The notes: a model not told the origin generated them from the sequence alone. Shown: positions 7,647 through 18,142, counted from the first letter of the stretch. The stretch is 64,000 nucleotides of DNA from Flammeovirga yaeyamensis (GCF_018736045.1 NZ_CP076133.1:434001-498000); one strand, 5' to 3'. Numbers and translations are program-made.

Positions 7647-9389
7647 CTATAATAAATCAGGGTTTGTTTGTACTTCGTTAGCAGGAAGTGGATAATACTT
7701 ATGAACACTTTCATTGTATTTCGCTGCTTGCTCAACAAAGTTTTGAATAATGTAAGAAGAGATATATAATGGTGGTTGACCTAAAATAGTCGCTTCATTA
7801 TCAAGTCTCCATTGTTCATCTACAGCTCTTCTGTCTAAAGCTTCTTTGATTATACCCCATCTTCTTAAATCTTTCCATCTATGACCTTCAAAAGATAATT
7901 CTACTGGTCTTTCTACATATCTAATATGCTCTCTGATAGACTCTTGAGAAGGTGTAACTAGTGGTTGTGGAGCTCCAGTAACTTGCTCACTAATGTTAAG
8001 TTTTGGAAACTGTCCAGCATTTTGACTCATGTAGTGGCTAAGAGAATACACACCTGCTCTATCACGAACCATATCGATATAAGTGATAGCATCAGTAAAG
8101 TTACCTTGCTCATTCAATGCTTCAGCGTACATTAATAAAACGTCTGCATATCTGATCAATCTAAAGTTGATTGGAGATGTTTGTCCGTTATTCTCAATTA
8201 CACTAATACCTGTATCCCATCTTGTAAATTTCTTCACATAACCAGAGTGACCACCACCCATTGGGTAAGTATCACCATTATCTTCAGTCCATTTTCTAGT
8301 GAAGTATGTTCCATAAAATTGTGGTACTAAGATAGAGCTTGTCAATCTTTGAGAATGTGTTTCACCTAAAGCATTGATTGGGTGAGTAGGATCTACTTCA
8401 TCTTTTAACATCAACTCATGTAAGTATTGAGATGGAGTCACAACGTTGAAACCACCTGCTGTTAAGATGTGTGTAAATACGTGCTCGATACTAGACGCTT
8501 CAGATGGAGTTACGTTACCGCCTGCAATATTATCTACCCAATCTCTGTTGTTAGATGGAGGTAAAACTGAAGTCGAATAGTTTACTTCGAAAATTGATTC
8601 TGCACTATGCTCACCTGACTCGTTAAAGTTATTTCCATATACTGGTGAAAGTGAGTACATGTTGCTATCAATCACTTTTTTAAATTCAGCAGCAGCTTCC
8701 GCCCATTTACCATCATATAAGTATACTTTACCTAATAATGATACCGCTGTACCCCAAGTTACACGACCAGCATCCATATCAGGCCATGATGTTGGTAAAT
8801 TTTGAGCAGCAAATTCAAGATCAGGAATAACTACTTCTGAAATTACTTCAGCTCTTGTGTTTAATTTTTTATTTAAACTATCAGAGTTTGCGTGATATAC
8901 AGTATTAATTACTGCTCCATCATAGTTATTGGCTAACTCGAAGTAATAGAAAGCTCTTAATGTTCTCGCTTGAGCTGATACTTCTAACTTTTCTTCAGGA
9001 GTCATTTCAACGTCCTCTCCCTCAATAAAAGTAACAATTTGATTTGCTCTGTTGATACCAATATACAACTCGGCCCATCTATTTTGAACTAGAGGATCAC
9101 TGTTTGTGTAGTTGAATAACTTATAAGTACTGTAAGTTCCGTACCAAGTATCACTTTTTGATAAATCAGAAAGTGCCATTTCGTTTGTAGTTCTAAATCC
9201 AGAGATTGAATTGAACTGCAAAGCAGCATAAACTGTGTTTAGCGCATAATCAAAATGTGTTGAATTCTTCCAGAAAGTTTCTGGAGTCAATGCATTTGGA
9301 TTCGATTGCGTTAGAAATTTGTCTTCATTACATCCAATGAGTAAGAGAGAAGTTAATAACGTAATCAGACTATATTTTACTAATTTCAT
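7647..9389 (-). CDS. SusD/RagB-family glycan-binding outer-membrane lipoprotein
   Basis: 580 residues with lipoprotein signal (LLLIGC) and typical SusD opening (FLTQSNPNALTPETFW). The TPR-like helices and the C-terminal RagB/SusD region (RYADVLLMYAEALNEQG, ERPVELSFEGHRWKDLRRWG) are clear. SusD proteins form the lid of the SusC transporter and bind the oligosaccharide. The gene follows susC by 23 nt in the same direction, as expected for a translationally linked pair. Substrate is inferred from the surrounding GH86, GH2 and sulfatase genes to be agar or porphyran oligosaccharide. Confidence 0.95.
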   Translation of the reverse strand: MKLVKYSLITLLTSLLLIGCNEDKFLTQSNPNALTPETFWKNSTHFDYALNTVYAALQFNSISGFRTTNEMALSDLSKSDTWYGTYSTYKLFNYTNSDPLVQNRWAELYIGINRANQIVTFIEGEDVEMTPEEKLEVSAQARTLRAFYYFELANNYDGAVINTVYHANSDSLNKKLNTRAEVISEVVIPDLEFAAQNLPTSWPDMDAGRVTWGTAVSLLGKVYLYDGKWAEAAAEFKKVIDSNMYSLSPVYGNNFNESGEHSAESIFEVNYSTSVLPPSNNRDWVDNIAGGNVTPSEASSIEHVFTHILTAGGFNVVTPSQYLHELMLKDEVDPTHPINALGETHSQRLTSSILVPQFYGTYFTRKWTEDNGDTYPMGGGHSGYVKKFTRWDTGISVIENNGQTSPINFRLIRYADVLLMYAEALNEQGNFTDAITYIDMVRDRAGVYSLSHYMSQNAGQFPKLNISEQVTGAPQPLVTPSQESIREHIRYVERPVELSFEGHRWKDLRRWGIIKEALDRRAVDEQWRLDNEATILGQPPLYISSYIIQNFVEQAAKYNESVHKYYPLPANEVQTNPDLL

Positions 9390-9412
9390 TTGATCTTAAT
9401 TTAATTTTCTAA

Positions 9413-12400
9413 CTAAAAGTTAAACTTCACACCACCCAAGAATCTTCTTGTAATAGGGTAACTACCTGTATCTACACCTCTCATGTATAGACCGTCTCCA
9501 CCAACTTCTGGGTCATAACCTTTATAACCAGTAATTGTAAATGGATTTTGAGCAGTTACATAGAATCTTAATTGATTAACTTTATTGTTAAATAACTTCT
9601 TTGGTAAAGTGTAACCCAAAGTAATGTTTCTGAAACGTAAGTAAGTTCCATCTTCTAAGAAGAAATCTGAACTAGAACGAGTGTTCGGGTGCTCCGAGTT
9701 AGATCTTACTGCTGCGATATTAGAATCAGGATTAGCAGGAGACCAAGCATACTGCATATCTTTATGTCTACCCATACCATATGCATATAGATTAGATCCG
9801 TTATAGATCATAGCACCATGTGAGTAATACATCTGAACAAATAAATCAAAGTTTTTGTATGATGCATTAATACCCATACCCATGTTAAACTTCGCTTGAC
9901 CTGAACCTGCATACACTCTATCGTTATCATCAATTACACCATCACCGTTTACATCACGGTACATCATGTCACCCAATTCAGCTTGAACACCTGGTAAGCT
10001 TTCGTTATAAGCTTTAAGTTGCTCTTCGTTTTTGATTACACCTTGGCTCTCTAGTAAGAAGAAAGAACCTGCTGGATATCCTTCTTTCAAGAAAGTAGTA
10101 TGATCTTGGAAACCTGCTCTAGTTTGTACTGGTATACCTCCTCTAAATGCAAAACCTTCAACACCGTTTAAGTCTGTTACTTCGTTCACATTTCTTGAGA
10201 ATGTATAAGTTACTCCCCATTGGAATCCGTTTTCGTGAAGATGCTTATAACCAATTGCTACTTCATGACCTTTGTTTGTCATGTTACCTGCATTTACTAG
10301 AATTGAAGTATATGGAGTAGCATTACCACCTGCTGGCTCTGTTACAGATGTACCAAATGATGGTGGAATTGTTTGATCCAATAACATGTCTTCTTTGTTA
10401 TTGTTATAGTAGTCATAAGACACTGTTAAACGATCGTTGAAGAAACCTAAATCAACACCAATGTTTCTTGAAATTGTAGTTTCCCATTTCAAATCTGGAT
10501 TTACATATCTTCTGAATACTGCACCTGTAGCTAATCTTTCGTTTTGTCCCATACCGAATGTATAGTCTACACCACTTTCGATTCTAGGCATGAAAGAGTA
10601 AGGAGAGATGCTTTGGTTACCCACTTCACCGAAACTAGCACGAACCTTTAATCCTGTCATAAAGTTGTTCAATACTGAGTTTTTGAAGAATTGTTCTTCA
10701 CTCACATTCCAACCTGCTGAAGCACCATAGAATGTACCGTATCTGTTATCTTTAGAGAAGTTTGAAGAGCCATCGTTTCTTACCGATAACGACACTAGAT
10801 AACGGTTATCGTAGTTATATTGAGCTCTTAATAATTTACCAACAAGTGTGTTAGTAGACAAATATTGTTGAGGTAAGAAAGCTACCGAACCAGAGCTTAA
10901 TACTTTAGTTTGGTTGTCTAGTAAACCTTCCGTCATCACTGTTCTTGTCTCATTGTTATATTCCTCGAAAGAATATACTGCAGTTACACCTAAATTGTGC
11001 TTACCAAAAGATTTGTTATAGCTTAAGATGTTCTCAAAAGTTGTTGAATTAGAAAGATATTGATTAATAGTCATTCTTGATTCCATTTGAGATGCACCTG
11101 CTGCTAAAGAACCGTCTTCTCTATAAATTAGCAATTGAGGTTGGAAGAATACATTTTCTGAAGAATAAGTATTTCTACCAAAGCTTGCTTTATATTTTAA
11201 ACCTTTAACGATTTCATATTCTAAAGCTAATGCTAAGTTAGTTGACATTACATCTGTGTTATTCTCATTTGATAATTGAGTTGCCAAGTAACCGAAGTTC
11301 TCCACTTGTTCTGTCTCTACAATTAGACCGTTACCACCTACTGGAGTGTTTTGGCTAAGTGAAGGCACCCAAGGTTTTTGAGCAATAGCTAATTCATATA
11401 ATCCCCAAGGCTCTTGTTGTCTTTTCTCATCAGTAATACCTACTGAAGCAAACGCCTTAAATTTACCTTGTGTATACTCACCATTCATACGAGTAGTAAA
11501 ACGCTCAAAACCTGAGTTAATTAATACACCGTCTTGGTTGAAGTAGTTAGTTGAAACATTGAATTTCAAGTTTTTAGAACCACCTGATACACCTAAGTTG
11601 TAAGATTGCATTACTGCATTGTTGTTTTGAACATCTCCTACATAATCAGAATCATTGTAACCAGCGTTAGGGTTAAAAAGATATAAGTTCTGCATACCAC
11701 CTTCTGAAGCAATTCTATTATGATCTACATACAATTGCTCTTGGTGATTGTTTAGTGGAGTATTAGAAGTAATGTTCTGGATACCTGCGTAAGCTGAGAA
11801 ATCTACAGACAATTTACCTTCTTCACCTCTTTTGGTAGTGATCAAAATTACACCACCTGCTGCTCTTGTACCATAAACTGATGCTGCTGCACCATCTTTT
11901 AGTACATCAATACTTTTAATTTGCTCTGGAGCAATGTTTGGATTGCCTTGGAATGGAATTCCATCAACAATGTAAAGTGGACCACCAGCAGACTTTGCAG
12001 AAACAATACCACGAATTTGGATATTTGCCTCAGCACCAGGACGACCTGAACTTGCTTGTACATCTACACCAGCAATTTGACCTTGTAAAGATTCGCCAAG
12101 ATCTGAAGTAGGTACTTTCAAGATATCCTCAGACTTTACAGATCCAACAGCACCTGTAATTTCTTTCTTCTTTTGTGTACCGTAACCAATTACAACTACT
12201 TCATCTAAAGCTTCAACGTCTACGCTTAATTTAATATCAAGTTTCGTTTGCGTTGTAATTGGGACAATTTGCTCTGTGTAACCAATGTAAGAAACTACAA
12301 TAGATTCTCCACTAGCAACGGCAAGTGTAAATTCCCCGTCAAAGTTAGTTGTTGTACCTTGAGTCGTGTTTTGAATAATAACGTTTACCCCAGGTAATGG

Positions 12401-12532
12401 CTCATTCGAATCGGCGTCTGTCACTCGCCCTTTTAATAAAACATCCTGCGCATACAAATCAACCGGAACGATTGAGAGCATTGCTAGAGTCAGAATAATT
12501 TTAAAAAAATCATAAGCTTTACTCATACTCAT
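9413..12532 (-). CDS. SusC/RagA-family TonB-dependent oligosaccharide transporter
   Basis: 1039 residues. The signal peptide ends near DLYAQ, followed by a carboxypeptidase-regulatory-like domain (GRVTDADSNEPLPGVNV), the SusC signature VVVIGYGTQKKKEITGAV, a plug domain with an LYIVDGIP-type motif and a long beta-barrel ending in an aromatic residue (GGVKFNF). It imports glycan fragments across the outer membrane using TonB energy with the adjacent SusD. The frame has two possible starts two codons apart (MSM); 12532 is given. A promoter-like element and a partial CTAG palindrome lie upstream, in the gap shared with the divergent regulator. Confidence 0.95.
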   Translation of the reverse strand: MSMSKAYDFFKIILTLAMLSIVPVDLYAQDVLLKGRVTDADSNEPLPGVNVIIQNTTQGTTTNFDGEFTLAVASGESIVVSYIGYTEQIVPITTQTKLDIKLSVDVEALDEVVVIGYGTQKKKEITGAVGSVKSEDILKVPTSDLGESLQGQIAGVDVQASSGRPGAEANIQIRGIVSAKSAGGPLYIVDGIPFQGNPNIAPEQIKSIDVLKDGAAASVYGTRAAGGVILITTKRGEEGKLSVDFSAYAGIQNITSNTPLNNHQEQLYVDHNRIASEGGMQNLYLFNPNAGYNDSDYVGDVQNNNAVMQSYNLGVSGGSKNLKFNVSTNYFNQDGVLINSGFERFTTRMNGEYTQGKFKAFASVGITDEKRQQEPWGLYELAIAQKPWVPSLSQNTPVGGNGLIVETEQVENFGYLATQLSNENNTDVMSTNLALALEYEIVKGLKYKASFGRNTYSSENVFFQPQLLIYREDGSLAAGASQMESRMTINQYLSNSTTFENILSYNKSFGKHNLGVTAVYSFEEYNNETRTVMTEGLLDNQTKVLSSGSVAFLPQQYLSTNTLVGKLLRAQYNYDNRYLVSLSVRNDGSSNFSKDNRYGTFYGASAGWNVSEEQFFKNSVLNNFMTGLKVRASFGEVGNQSISPYSFMPRIESGVDYTFGMGQNERLATGAVFRRYVNPDLKWETTISRNIGVDLGFFNDRLTVSYDYYNNNKEDMLLDQTIPPSFGTSVTEPAGGNATPYTSILVNAGNMTNKGHEVAIGYKHLHENGFQWGVTYTFSRNVNEVTDLNGVEGFAFRGGIPVQTRAGFQDHTTFLKEGYPAGSFFLLESQGVIKNEEQLKAYNESLPGVQAELGDMMYRDVNGDGVIDDNDRVYAGSGQAKFNMGMGINASYKNFDLFVQMYYSHGAMIYNGSNLYAYGMGRHKDMQYAWSPANPDSNIAAVRSNSEHPNTRSSSDFFLEDGTYLRFRNITLGYTLPKKLFNNKVNQLRFYVTAQNPFTITGYKGYDPEVGGDGLYMRGVDTGSYPITRRFLGGVKFNF

Positions 12533-12577
12533 AATAAGTTTAGATTAAAAAAGAGTAGTCTGCTAACCATTTCATTT

Positions 12578-12607
12578 CAAAGTATAATTCTTTAAATCAG
12601 CGGACAA
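12578..12607 (-). promoter_or_regulatory. Candidate promoter of the susC operon
   Basis: Minus-strand TTG (12605-12607), an 18-nt spacer, then TATACTTTG (12578-12586). This resembles the Bacteroidetes TTG / TAnnTTTG promoter but the -7 element has altered internal spacing. The predicted 5' leader is about 40 nt. A GAACA-N5-TGTTC dyad (12617-12631) lies directly upstream of the -33 element. Confidence 0.45.
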
Positions 12608-12680
12608 CTTTAATTTGAACAATAAGTGTTCGCGAAACCCTTAACAAATGTGTGAAAATTAAATTTAAATCACATATATT

Positions 12681-12690
12681 TGACTAGATT
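12681..12690 (+). promoter_or_regulatory. Partial CTAG operator upstream of susC
   Basis: TGACTAGATT matches eight of ten positions of the palindrome TGWCTAGWCA found in full at three other sites. It is about 75 bp upstream of the putative susC -33 element, a plausible activator position. Confidence 0.4.
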
Positions 12691-12807
12691 ATTACTGAAC
12701 AGACCGATCAAGTGTAGAAAAGACAACTAATATATACTGAACAATGAAATCCTATCTGTCTGTTTTACTGAGACTTAACTTTTACAAAAATTGAATTTTA
12801 ATGAATT

Positions 12808-12819
12808 ATGACTAGACAT
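12808..12819. promoter_or_regulatory. Full CTAG palindrome (candidate operator) at the regulator start codon
   Basis: ATGACTAGACAT is a dyad of the form ATGWCTAGWCAT. The same 12-mer recurs (as its complement) at 41703-41714 and 51746-51757, both in gaps beside glycoside hydrolase genes. Here it overlaps the regulator's ATG, so the coding constraint means this copy alone would be weak evidence. Confidence 0.5.
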
Positions 12820-14487
12820 ATCTTTCTCTTTATTTCTTGTTTATTTTTTTTAGAAAATCCACTTTTTTCAAAAAATACCCCCCTAGAAAATGAAAATTTA
12901 ACTGAAAAAAGTGAAATAATTTCAAATAAAATAAAAAATAAAAGCATAAAAAGTACTCAGCAACTCTTTGAAGAAGCTGAAAAAATTAAGTTTGTTTTTC
13001 CAGATAGTGCTACTTCACTTTATCAGTATTCCATTTCCGAAGCCATTAAAAGTAAAGACAGTCTTCAATGGATTAAATCGTTAACGGGGTTGGCCTATTT
13101 ATATGCACATAATGGAGAATTTGGAAATGCATATGATGGCTATTGGGAAGCTTTAGGTATAGCAGATGAATTTAATGATGATCTATCTCGAGTAAACATC
13201 TATAATGGACTGGGTTGGTTATATAGTTTTTATGAAAGAACCGAATTATCGTACGATTACTTTAATAAAGCAATTACTATTCTAAAGGTTAATAAAGAAT
13301 TACCTCGATTTATTCTAATTGATAATTACTTTGCCATTGCTACCACTGCAAGAAAAGAAGGTGAATACGATATGGCAAGAAACTATTTAGATAGTTGTAA
13401 ACATGTTAAACAAACCACTCCAGAGTTAGTAGATGATAATAATAACTTTATTAATGCAGAATATGGTTACATTCTTTATGGAGAAGAAGAATATGAGGAA
13501 GCTTTAAAGGTATTATTACCTCTAGATACTTTCTTCACTACCAAACAACATAGTTATCTTGTGATTTATCACTATTTCTTGGGTAATGTATACAAGCAAC
13601 TTAATGATTATAAAAAGAGCGAAAAATATTATGAAAGTGCCATTTTTGCCGGAATCAAACATAAATCTCACTCTGATAGGATACCTCTAATTTATGAAGC
13701 TTATGCATTTGTTCTTCAAAAGAACAATAAACTAAAGGAGGCGTACAAAATGCTGAAAATCTCTAAAGATTTAAACGAAAAGCAATATGGTAGCCGACAA
13801 ATAAGCAACAAAAAATTCCTTGAGATTAAGGATCAATTCAGAAAGAAGCAGCAACAGCAGAAAGAATTACTTCAAAAACAAGAGTTAGCTCGTTTACAAC
13901 AAGAAAGTAAGATCAACTACCTGAGAAACATTATTTTCTATGTGACTATTGGTGGATTGGTATTAGTCGTGTTCTTTGTCTATCGAAATTTAAGGAATAA
14001 GTTTAAAGCTAAACAAATGATCTTTATTGAGACACAAAGATTAGAAGAGGAAAAGATTCAAGAGGTTTTAGAGATCAAAAATAAAGAACTTACTTCTTCG
14101 GTTCTTCAGATTATACAGCATGAGGAAACTTTAGCTGAAATTAAAAAGGAACTGATGGAACAAAAGAAAAAGCCTGACGCCAATCAATTGGGTAAATTGG
14201 CGAAGAAAATCAACTTAAACACCAATAACAACTGGAAGGAGTTCGAAGCTCGTTTTGTAGAAGTAAATAAGAACTTTTATCAAGAATTGAATCAACGCTT
14301 CCCTAACCTTACTCAAGGTGACCAAAAAATATGTGCATTAATCAAATTAAACTTTGATAGTAAAGGGATGTCGAAATTACTTGGAATATCCACAGAATCA
14401 GTACATACTACTCGATATAGATTAAGAAAGAAGCTTGGTTTATCTAGACAAGATAACCTTGAAGAGTTTATTTCTCTTATTGGATAG
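12808..14487 (+). CDS. Membrane TPR sensor with C-terminal DNA-binding HTH; likely regulator of the agar locus
   Basis: 559 residues: signal peptide (MTRHIFLFIS), periplasmic tetratricopeptide repeats (about 50-330), a Gln-rich coiled coil, one membrane span (about 371-392, IIFYVTIGG...), a second cytoplasmic coiled coil and a LuxR/GerE-like helix-turn-helix at about 500-556 (GMSKLLGISTESVHTTRYRL). Bacteroidetes use such one-polypeptide sensors to detect periplasmic oligosaccharides and switch on the nearby locus. It diverges from susC across 275 bp. Its first codons overlap a full copy of the ATGACTAGACAT palindrome, which suggests autoregulation. The start is fixed because no upstream in-frame ATG exists. 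Confidence 0.85.
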   Translation: MTRHIFLFISCLFFLENPLFSKNTPLENENLTEKSEIISNKIKNKSIKSTQQLFEEAEKIKFVFPDSATSLYQYSISEAIKSKDSLQWIKSLTGLAYLYAHNGEFGNAYDGYWEALGIADEFNDDLSRVNIYNGLGWLYSFYERTELSYDYFNKAITILKVNKELPRFILIDNYFAIATTARKEGEYDMARNYLDSCKHVKQTTPELVDDNNNFINAEYGYILYGEEEYEEALKVLLPLDTFFTTKQHSYLVIYHYFLGNVYKQLNDYKKSEKYYESAIFAGIKHKSHSDRIPLIYEAYAFVLQKNNKLKEAYKMLKISKDLNEKQYGSRQISNKKFLEIKDQFRKKQQQQKELLQKQELARLQQESKINYLRNIIFYVTIGGLVLVVFFVYRNLRNKFKAKQMIFIETQRLEEEKIQEVLEIKNKELTSSVLQIIQHEETLAEIKKELMEQKKKPDANQLGKLAKKINLNTNNNWKEFEARFVEVNKNFYQELNQRFPNLTQGDQKICALIKLNFDSKGMSKLLGISTESVHTTRYRLRKKLGLSRQDNLEEFISLIG

Positions 14488-14503
14488 TGCTTTTTAAATA
14501 GAC

Positions 14504-14539
14504 AAAAGGTCTTGATAAGTTAATTTATCAAGACCTTTT
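14504..14539. terminator. Bidirectional terminator between the regulator and GH86 genes
   Basis: AAAAGGTCTTGATAA (14504-14518) pairs with TTATCAAGACCTTTT (14525-14539), flanked by A- and T-rich ends in both directions. It serves the plus-strand regulator and the convergent minus-strand GH86 gene, whose stop codon lies inside the loop. Confidence 0.9.
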
Positions 14540-16727
14540 TTATATACTTTCCATGGATATTCAAAAGGTAAATCCCTTTAGGCAAATTTGATATATCAAT
14601 ATTAGAATGATGCTTATATAAAGTCATCTCCTTCAAAATATGACCACTTATATCCATAAAACTAACAGGACAAGGTAACTTTACCTTATTGTTTAACTTA
14701 ATTTCTAGACGGTCACTTACTGGATTGGGATAAATCTTGATGCCGTTTAGCTCACTATTATCAATTCCCGTAGGTGGCTGATAATCAAAAGGAGTTGTAC
14801 TATTCAACACCTTCAGTATCACACTACTAATATATCCCCCATCATCATCAAATGCTATTTCAACTTTGTTATTTGTTTGAAGTAATTCTTTAGGAATCAC
14901 CGCTTCGATCATGGTAAATATTTGTCCTCTTAATCGTTGAGTTTGACCGACAACTTCAGAGACATTCTCTATTAATTCGTCGTTTACCCACACTTTAGGT
15001 TGGGAATTACGCTCTAAACCTCTTCCTAAACTTATTCTTAGGATCCCTTGATATTCATTGGATAGATCAACTTGGTCAAAAGAGTACTGAACTTTCTGAT
15101 TTTGATGAATTTCTTGAATCAAATTCGATGAATAATATTGATGTTCTTTGGTTTCTTCAGAAGGTTGAATTTCTCTATCAAAAGATAACTTGATGATGGC
15201 AGTGGCTTCTTCTTTTAATGCTATTGGTATCGCTTCTCGAATAAGGTGAGATTTTGTCTCTAGTTGTGGGGTTGTCCCATCAAAAAACAATTGCTTTTCT
15301 TCTATATTCTTTAAAGTATCATCACCTAGCATTTTAGGAGTGATGTATACCCATTGTTCTTCCTTTGTTAAATTACTTATGATCACAAAAGCTTCATTTT
15401 GATATAAATATGCATCTTTTATCAAATTCGAATAATCGCCACGTACATCAAGACGTTTACCTTTTACTTCAGCCCAAAGTTCATAAAATTTAATCATCTC
15501 TGTAAATACCCACTCCTCACTATCACCGGATAATTCCTTTTCTTGTCGCATTAATCTCCATGGATATGGAACATGCGTTCTCCCCCATTCAGCTTTTAAT
15601 AATACAAAAGGTATGCTCTTTAAAATCTGATGAGGTCGTTGCATAAACTGCATCAACAGAGGACTAAACGATTTCATAAAATGCCAATCTCGTTCTTTGG
15701 TCCATTCTTTCCATTCTGTCGCATGATCCCTGCCCCCATATTCCGATATTAACATAGGAATTACATGACCGTATTTAAAATGACTATAGGAGTTCATCAA
15801 ATCGAATGTAGCTTCTAACCTACCTCCAGAAAACGTGACTGGACCTTCGAAAGAAGCCCCATTATTCTGATGATGTCTATTAAAATCATAGATATGAATA
15901 GAAATAAAATCCATTTCATCACCACAGTGGTCATAAAATAGCTTCATCCTTTCATTCCAACGATTAAAATTATCAAGATCATAAAATGGAAATGCAGCTG
16001 TATAACCCCCAATTTTCACCTCTGAATTAAAGTTCTTTATCTCTTTAGCCACCTCATTATGAAAATCGAATACATCAATTACCTCAACAGTGTCATGATC
16101 TGCACCATCAATAAGTTCGTATAGCGGTTCGTTAAGCACTTCTAAATACTTTGGACGTTTCTGTCCCATTGTTGGCTCCTCATTTTCCTCTCTATAAAAC
16201 TCGTTTAAATATCTCCCCATGTACTCTCCTACTGCCTGTGGACCAGCAATATACCAACCTTCATTAGGATTTTTGAAGGGTTGTGTTTTCTGGCCTGGCC
16301 AAAATGGATGTATCTGACCACCAATCATTTCGTCTACATAGTTATCGTACTGATGTAAATCGGTGGCTTGTTGACCGAAGTTTAAAACACTCTGATAATA
16401 CCCTTGCTTTATCAAATACTCAGGGTCTACAAAACCTTTTCGAGTAGGGTCTTCCGTTGCCTGATTCATATACCAACCCAAGGCACCATTATTTCGTCCC
16501 AATGAAACATCCAATTCATGGAAAAGATAATTCATTTCTTCCGGATGATTACGAATATCATTATTAAATAAAGATTCGTGGATTGTGATATACTTACTTC
16601 TATCAAACGTATTAAATGTGTCTACTTTATAAAGTGTATTGAAATAGACGTCTATATTTTCTTGTGCATTTGCTGTCAGAGAAAATAACCCAAAAAGTAA
16701 AAAACAGACAATTATTTTATTATACAT
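14520..16727 (-). CDS. Short GH86-family agarase/porphyranase-like enzyme with T9SS tail
   Basis: 735 residues. The signal peptide ends at ANAQ. The GH86 catalytic barrel shows acid/base Glu200 (EVLNE) and nucleophile Glu329 (LISEYGGRDH), followed by the family's C-terminal beta-sandwiches. It shares the YITIHESLF and HIYDFN regions with the giant GH86 proteins downstream but has no Ig-like or CBM6 modules. The last ~75 residues (IYPNPVSDRLEIKL to YIKKVLIN) are a type A T9SS sorting domain, so it is secreted or surface-anchored. It starts 11 nt after the sulfatase stop in the same operon. Endo-cleavage of agarose or porphyran is expected; which one cannot be decided from the sequence alone. 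Confidence 0.88.
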   Translation of the reverse strand: MYNKIIVCFLLFGLFSLTANAQENIDVYFNTLYKVDTFNTFDRSKYITIHESLFNNDIRNHPEEMNYLFHELDVSLGRNNGALGWYMNQATEDPTRKGFVDPEYLIKQGYYQSVLNFGQQATDLHQYDNYVDEMIGGQIHPFWPGQKTQPFKNPNEGWYIAGPQAVGEYMGRYLNEFYREENEEPTMGQKRPKYLEVLNEPLYELIDGADHDTVEVIDVFDFHNEVAKEIKNFNSEVKIGGYTAAFPFYDLDNFNRWNERMKLFYDHCGDEMDFISIHIYDFNRHHQNNGASFEGPVTFSGGRLEATFDLMNSYSHFKYGHVIPMLISEYGGRDHATEWKEWTKERDWHFMKSFSPLLMQFMQRPHQILKSIPFVLLKAEWGRTHVPYPWRLMRQEKELSGDSEEWVFTEMIKFYELWAEVKGKRLDVRGDYSNLIKDAYLYQNEAFVIISNLTKEEQWVYITPKMLGDDTLKNIEEKQLFFDGTTPQLETKSHLIREAIPIALKEEATAIIKLSFDREIQPSEETKEHQYYSSNLIQEIHQNQKVQYSFDQVDLSNEYQGILRISLGRGLERNSQPKVWVNDELIENVSEVVGQTQRLRGQIFTMIEAVIPKELLQTNNKVEIAFDDDGGYISSVILKVLNSTTPFDYQPPTGIDNSELNGIKIYPNPVSDRLEIKLNNKVKLPCPVSFMDISGHILKEMTLYKHHSNIDISNLPKGIYLLNIHGKYIKKVLIN

Positions 16728-16738
16728 AACCTGATTAT

Positions 16739-18142
16739 TTATCTATTGTTTACTTTGTTATTCTTGTATTTATCGATCCTTTCCATTGCCGCCCCTTCGT
16801 ACTTTCTTTGTAATTGCCAACGAGGTCGAGCCAATGTTAATTCCCATTCGAAAAGCATTTTATAGTACTCCTTAATTTTTTCAGGATATTGATCCGCTAA
16901 GTTATTTACTTCTGATAGGTCAGATGATAAATCATACAATTCTGCAGGACGATCGGGAAAACGTAAAAACTTCCAGTTACCATCTCTAATCGCTCCTCTA
17001 TTTTCCTTTTTCCAATAGAGTGTTTGATGTGGAACCTCAGATTTATCTCCTTTGAAATAAGGTAAAAGATTCACACCATCTATCCCTTCTAAATTTTCAA
17101 CTTCCCCACCTCCTAAAGCGTAACATGTAGGCAAAAGATCTAAAGTACTCACTGAGGGAAGATACTCGCCAGGAAATTTCTTATTGTTAGGCATATGAAA
17201 AACAAAAGGTACTCTAATCCCTCCTTCATAATGATTTGCTTTTGTTCCGCTTAAAGGTGAATTATCAGAAGCATTAGCATCGGTAGGGCCTCCATTATCG
17301 TTGGTATAGATGATGATAGTATTTTTATCTAAACCACTCTTTTTTAAATGATCAAAAATACTTTGACAAGCCTTATCCATGGTGAATGTCATGGCTGCTA
17401 ATTGCTTACGTTTACCTTCCAATTCAGGAAATTCATTCAAATCTTCCTCTTTTGCATGCATTGGCGTATGCACAGCATTAAATGATAAGAATAAGAAGAA
17501 AGGTTCTTTTTGATAAGCATCTATAAACTGAATAGTTTCCTCTGCAAACACATCTGTGAGGTAGCCTTCTGGTTCTTCAAAGTGTTTAAACCCTCTTTCC
17601 ATTCGATCTTCTTTTCTATGATTTGGGTTACTATCATCAAAAGGCCAGTAACTTCTAGCACCTCCTCTAAAGCCATAGAAAAAATCGAAACCTCTTTTAG
17701 AAGGATGGAATTGATCTGTATTCCCCATATGCCACTTCCCGATAATGCCTGTTTTATATCCAATTTCCTGCATATAATTGCCTATCGTTTTCTGATCCAA
17801 AGGCAAACCCATATCGTCATCAGCTAGCTGATAATTTTGCATGTAACCCGGTACATTGTTCTCTTCGAAACCAAATCTTTGTTGGTATTTCCCTGTCAGT
17901 AAAGCCGCTCTAGAAGGACCACAAACAGCCCCTGCCACATAGGCTTGCGGACAAACAATACTCTGAGAAGCTAATTTATCCAAAGCCGGTGTTTTCATCA
18001 CCTTGCTGCCTTGAAATCCGAAATCAGCATACCCTGCATCGTCAGATAATATTAATATGATATTGGGTTTAGTTGAATTTGTTTGTGCATTTAAGTTTCC
18101 AATTAAGCATAATAAGGAAAGTAATAATAATATGTATTTCAT
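16739..18142 (-). CDS. Secreted S1-family (formylglycine) sulfatase
   Basis: 467 residues with signal peptide (to LNAQ). The formylglycine motif CGPSR is at Cys74-Arg78, preceded by metal-binding ILSDDAGYAD (Asp34-Asp35); further metal/substrate motifs include GKWHMG and YTNDNGG. The Cys-type motif requires maturation by a sulfatase-maturing enzyme that is not in this window. Cotranscription with a GH86 gene suggests removal of sulfate from agar-type galactans, for example L-galactose-6-sulfate of porphyran. That substrate is inferred; the sulfatase class is certain. Confidence 0.92.
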   Translation of the reverse strand: MKYILLLLSLLCLIGNLNAQTNSTKPNIILILSDDAGYADFGFQGSKVMKTPALDKLASQSIVCPQAYVAGAVCGPSRAALLTGKYQQRFGFEENNVPGYMQNYQLADDDMGLPLDQKTIGNYMQEIGYKTGIIGKWHMGNTDQFHPSKRGFDFFYGFRGGARSYWPFDDSNPNHRKEDRMERGFKHFEEPEGYLTDVFAEETIQFIDAYQKEPFFLFLSFNAVHTPMHAKEEDLNEFPELEGKRKQLAAMTFTMDKACQSIFDHLKKSGLDKNTIIIYTNDNGGPTDANASDNSPLSGTKANHYEGGIRVPFVFHMPNNKKFPGEYLPSVSTLDLLPTCYALGGGEVENLEGIDGVNLLPYFKGDKSEVPHQTLYWKKENRGAIRDGNWKFLRFPDRPAELYDLSSDLSEVNNLADQYPEKIKEYYKMLFEWELTLARPRWQLQRKYEGAAMERIDKYKNNKVNNR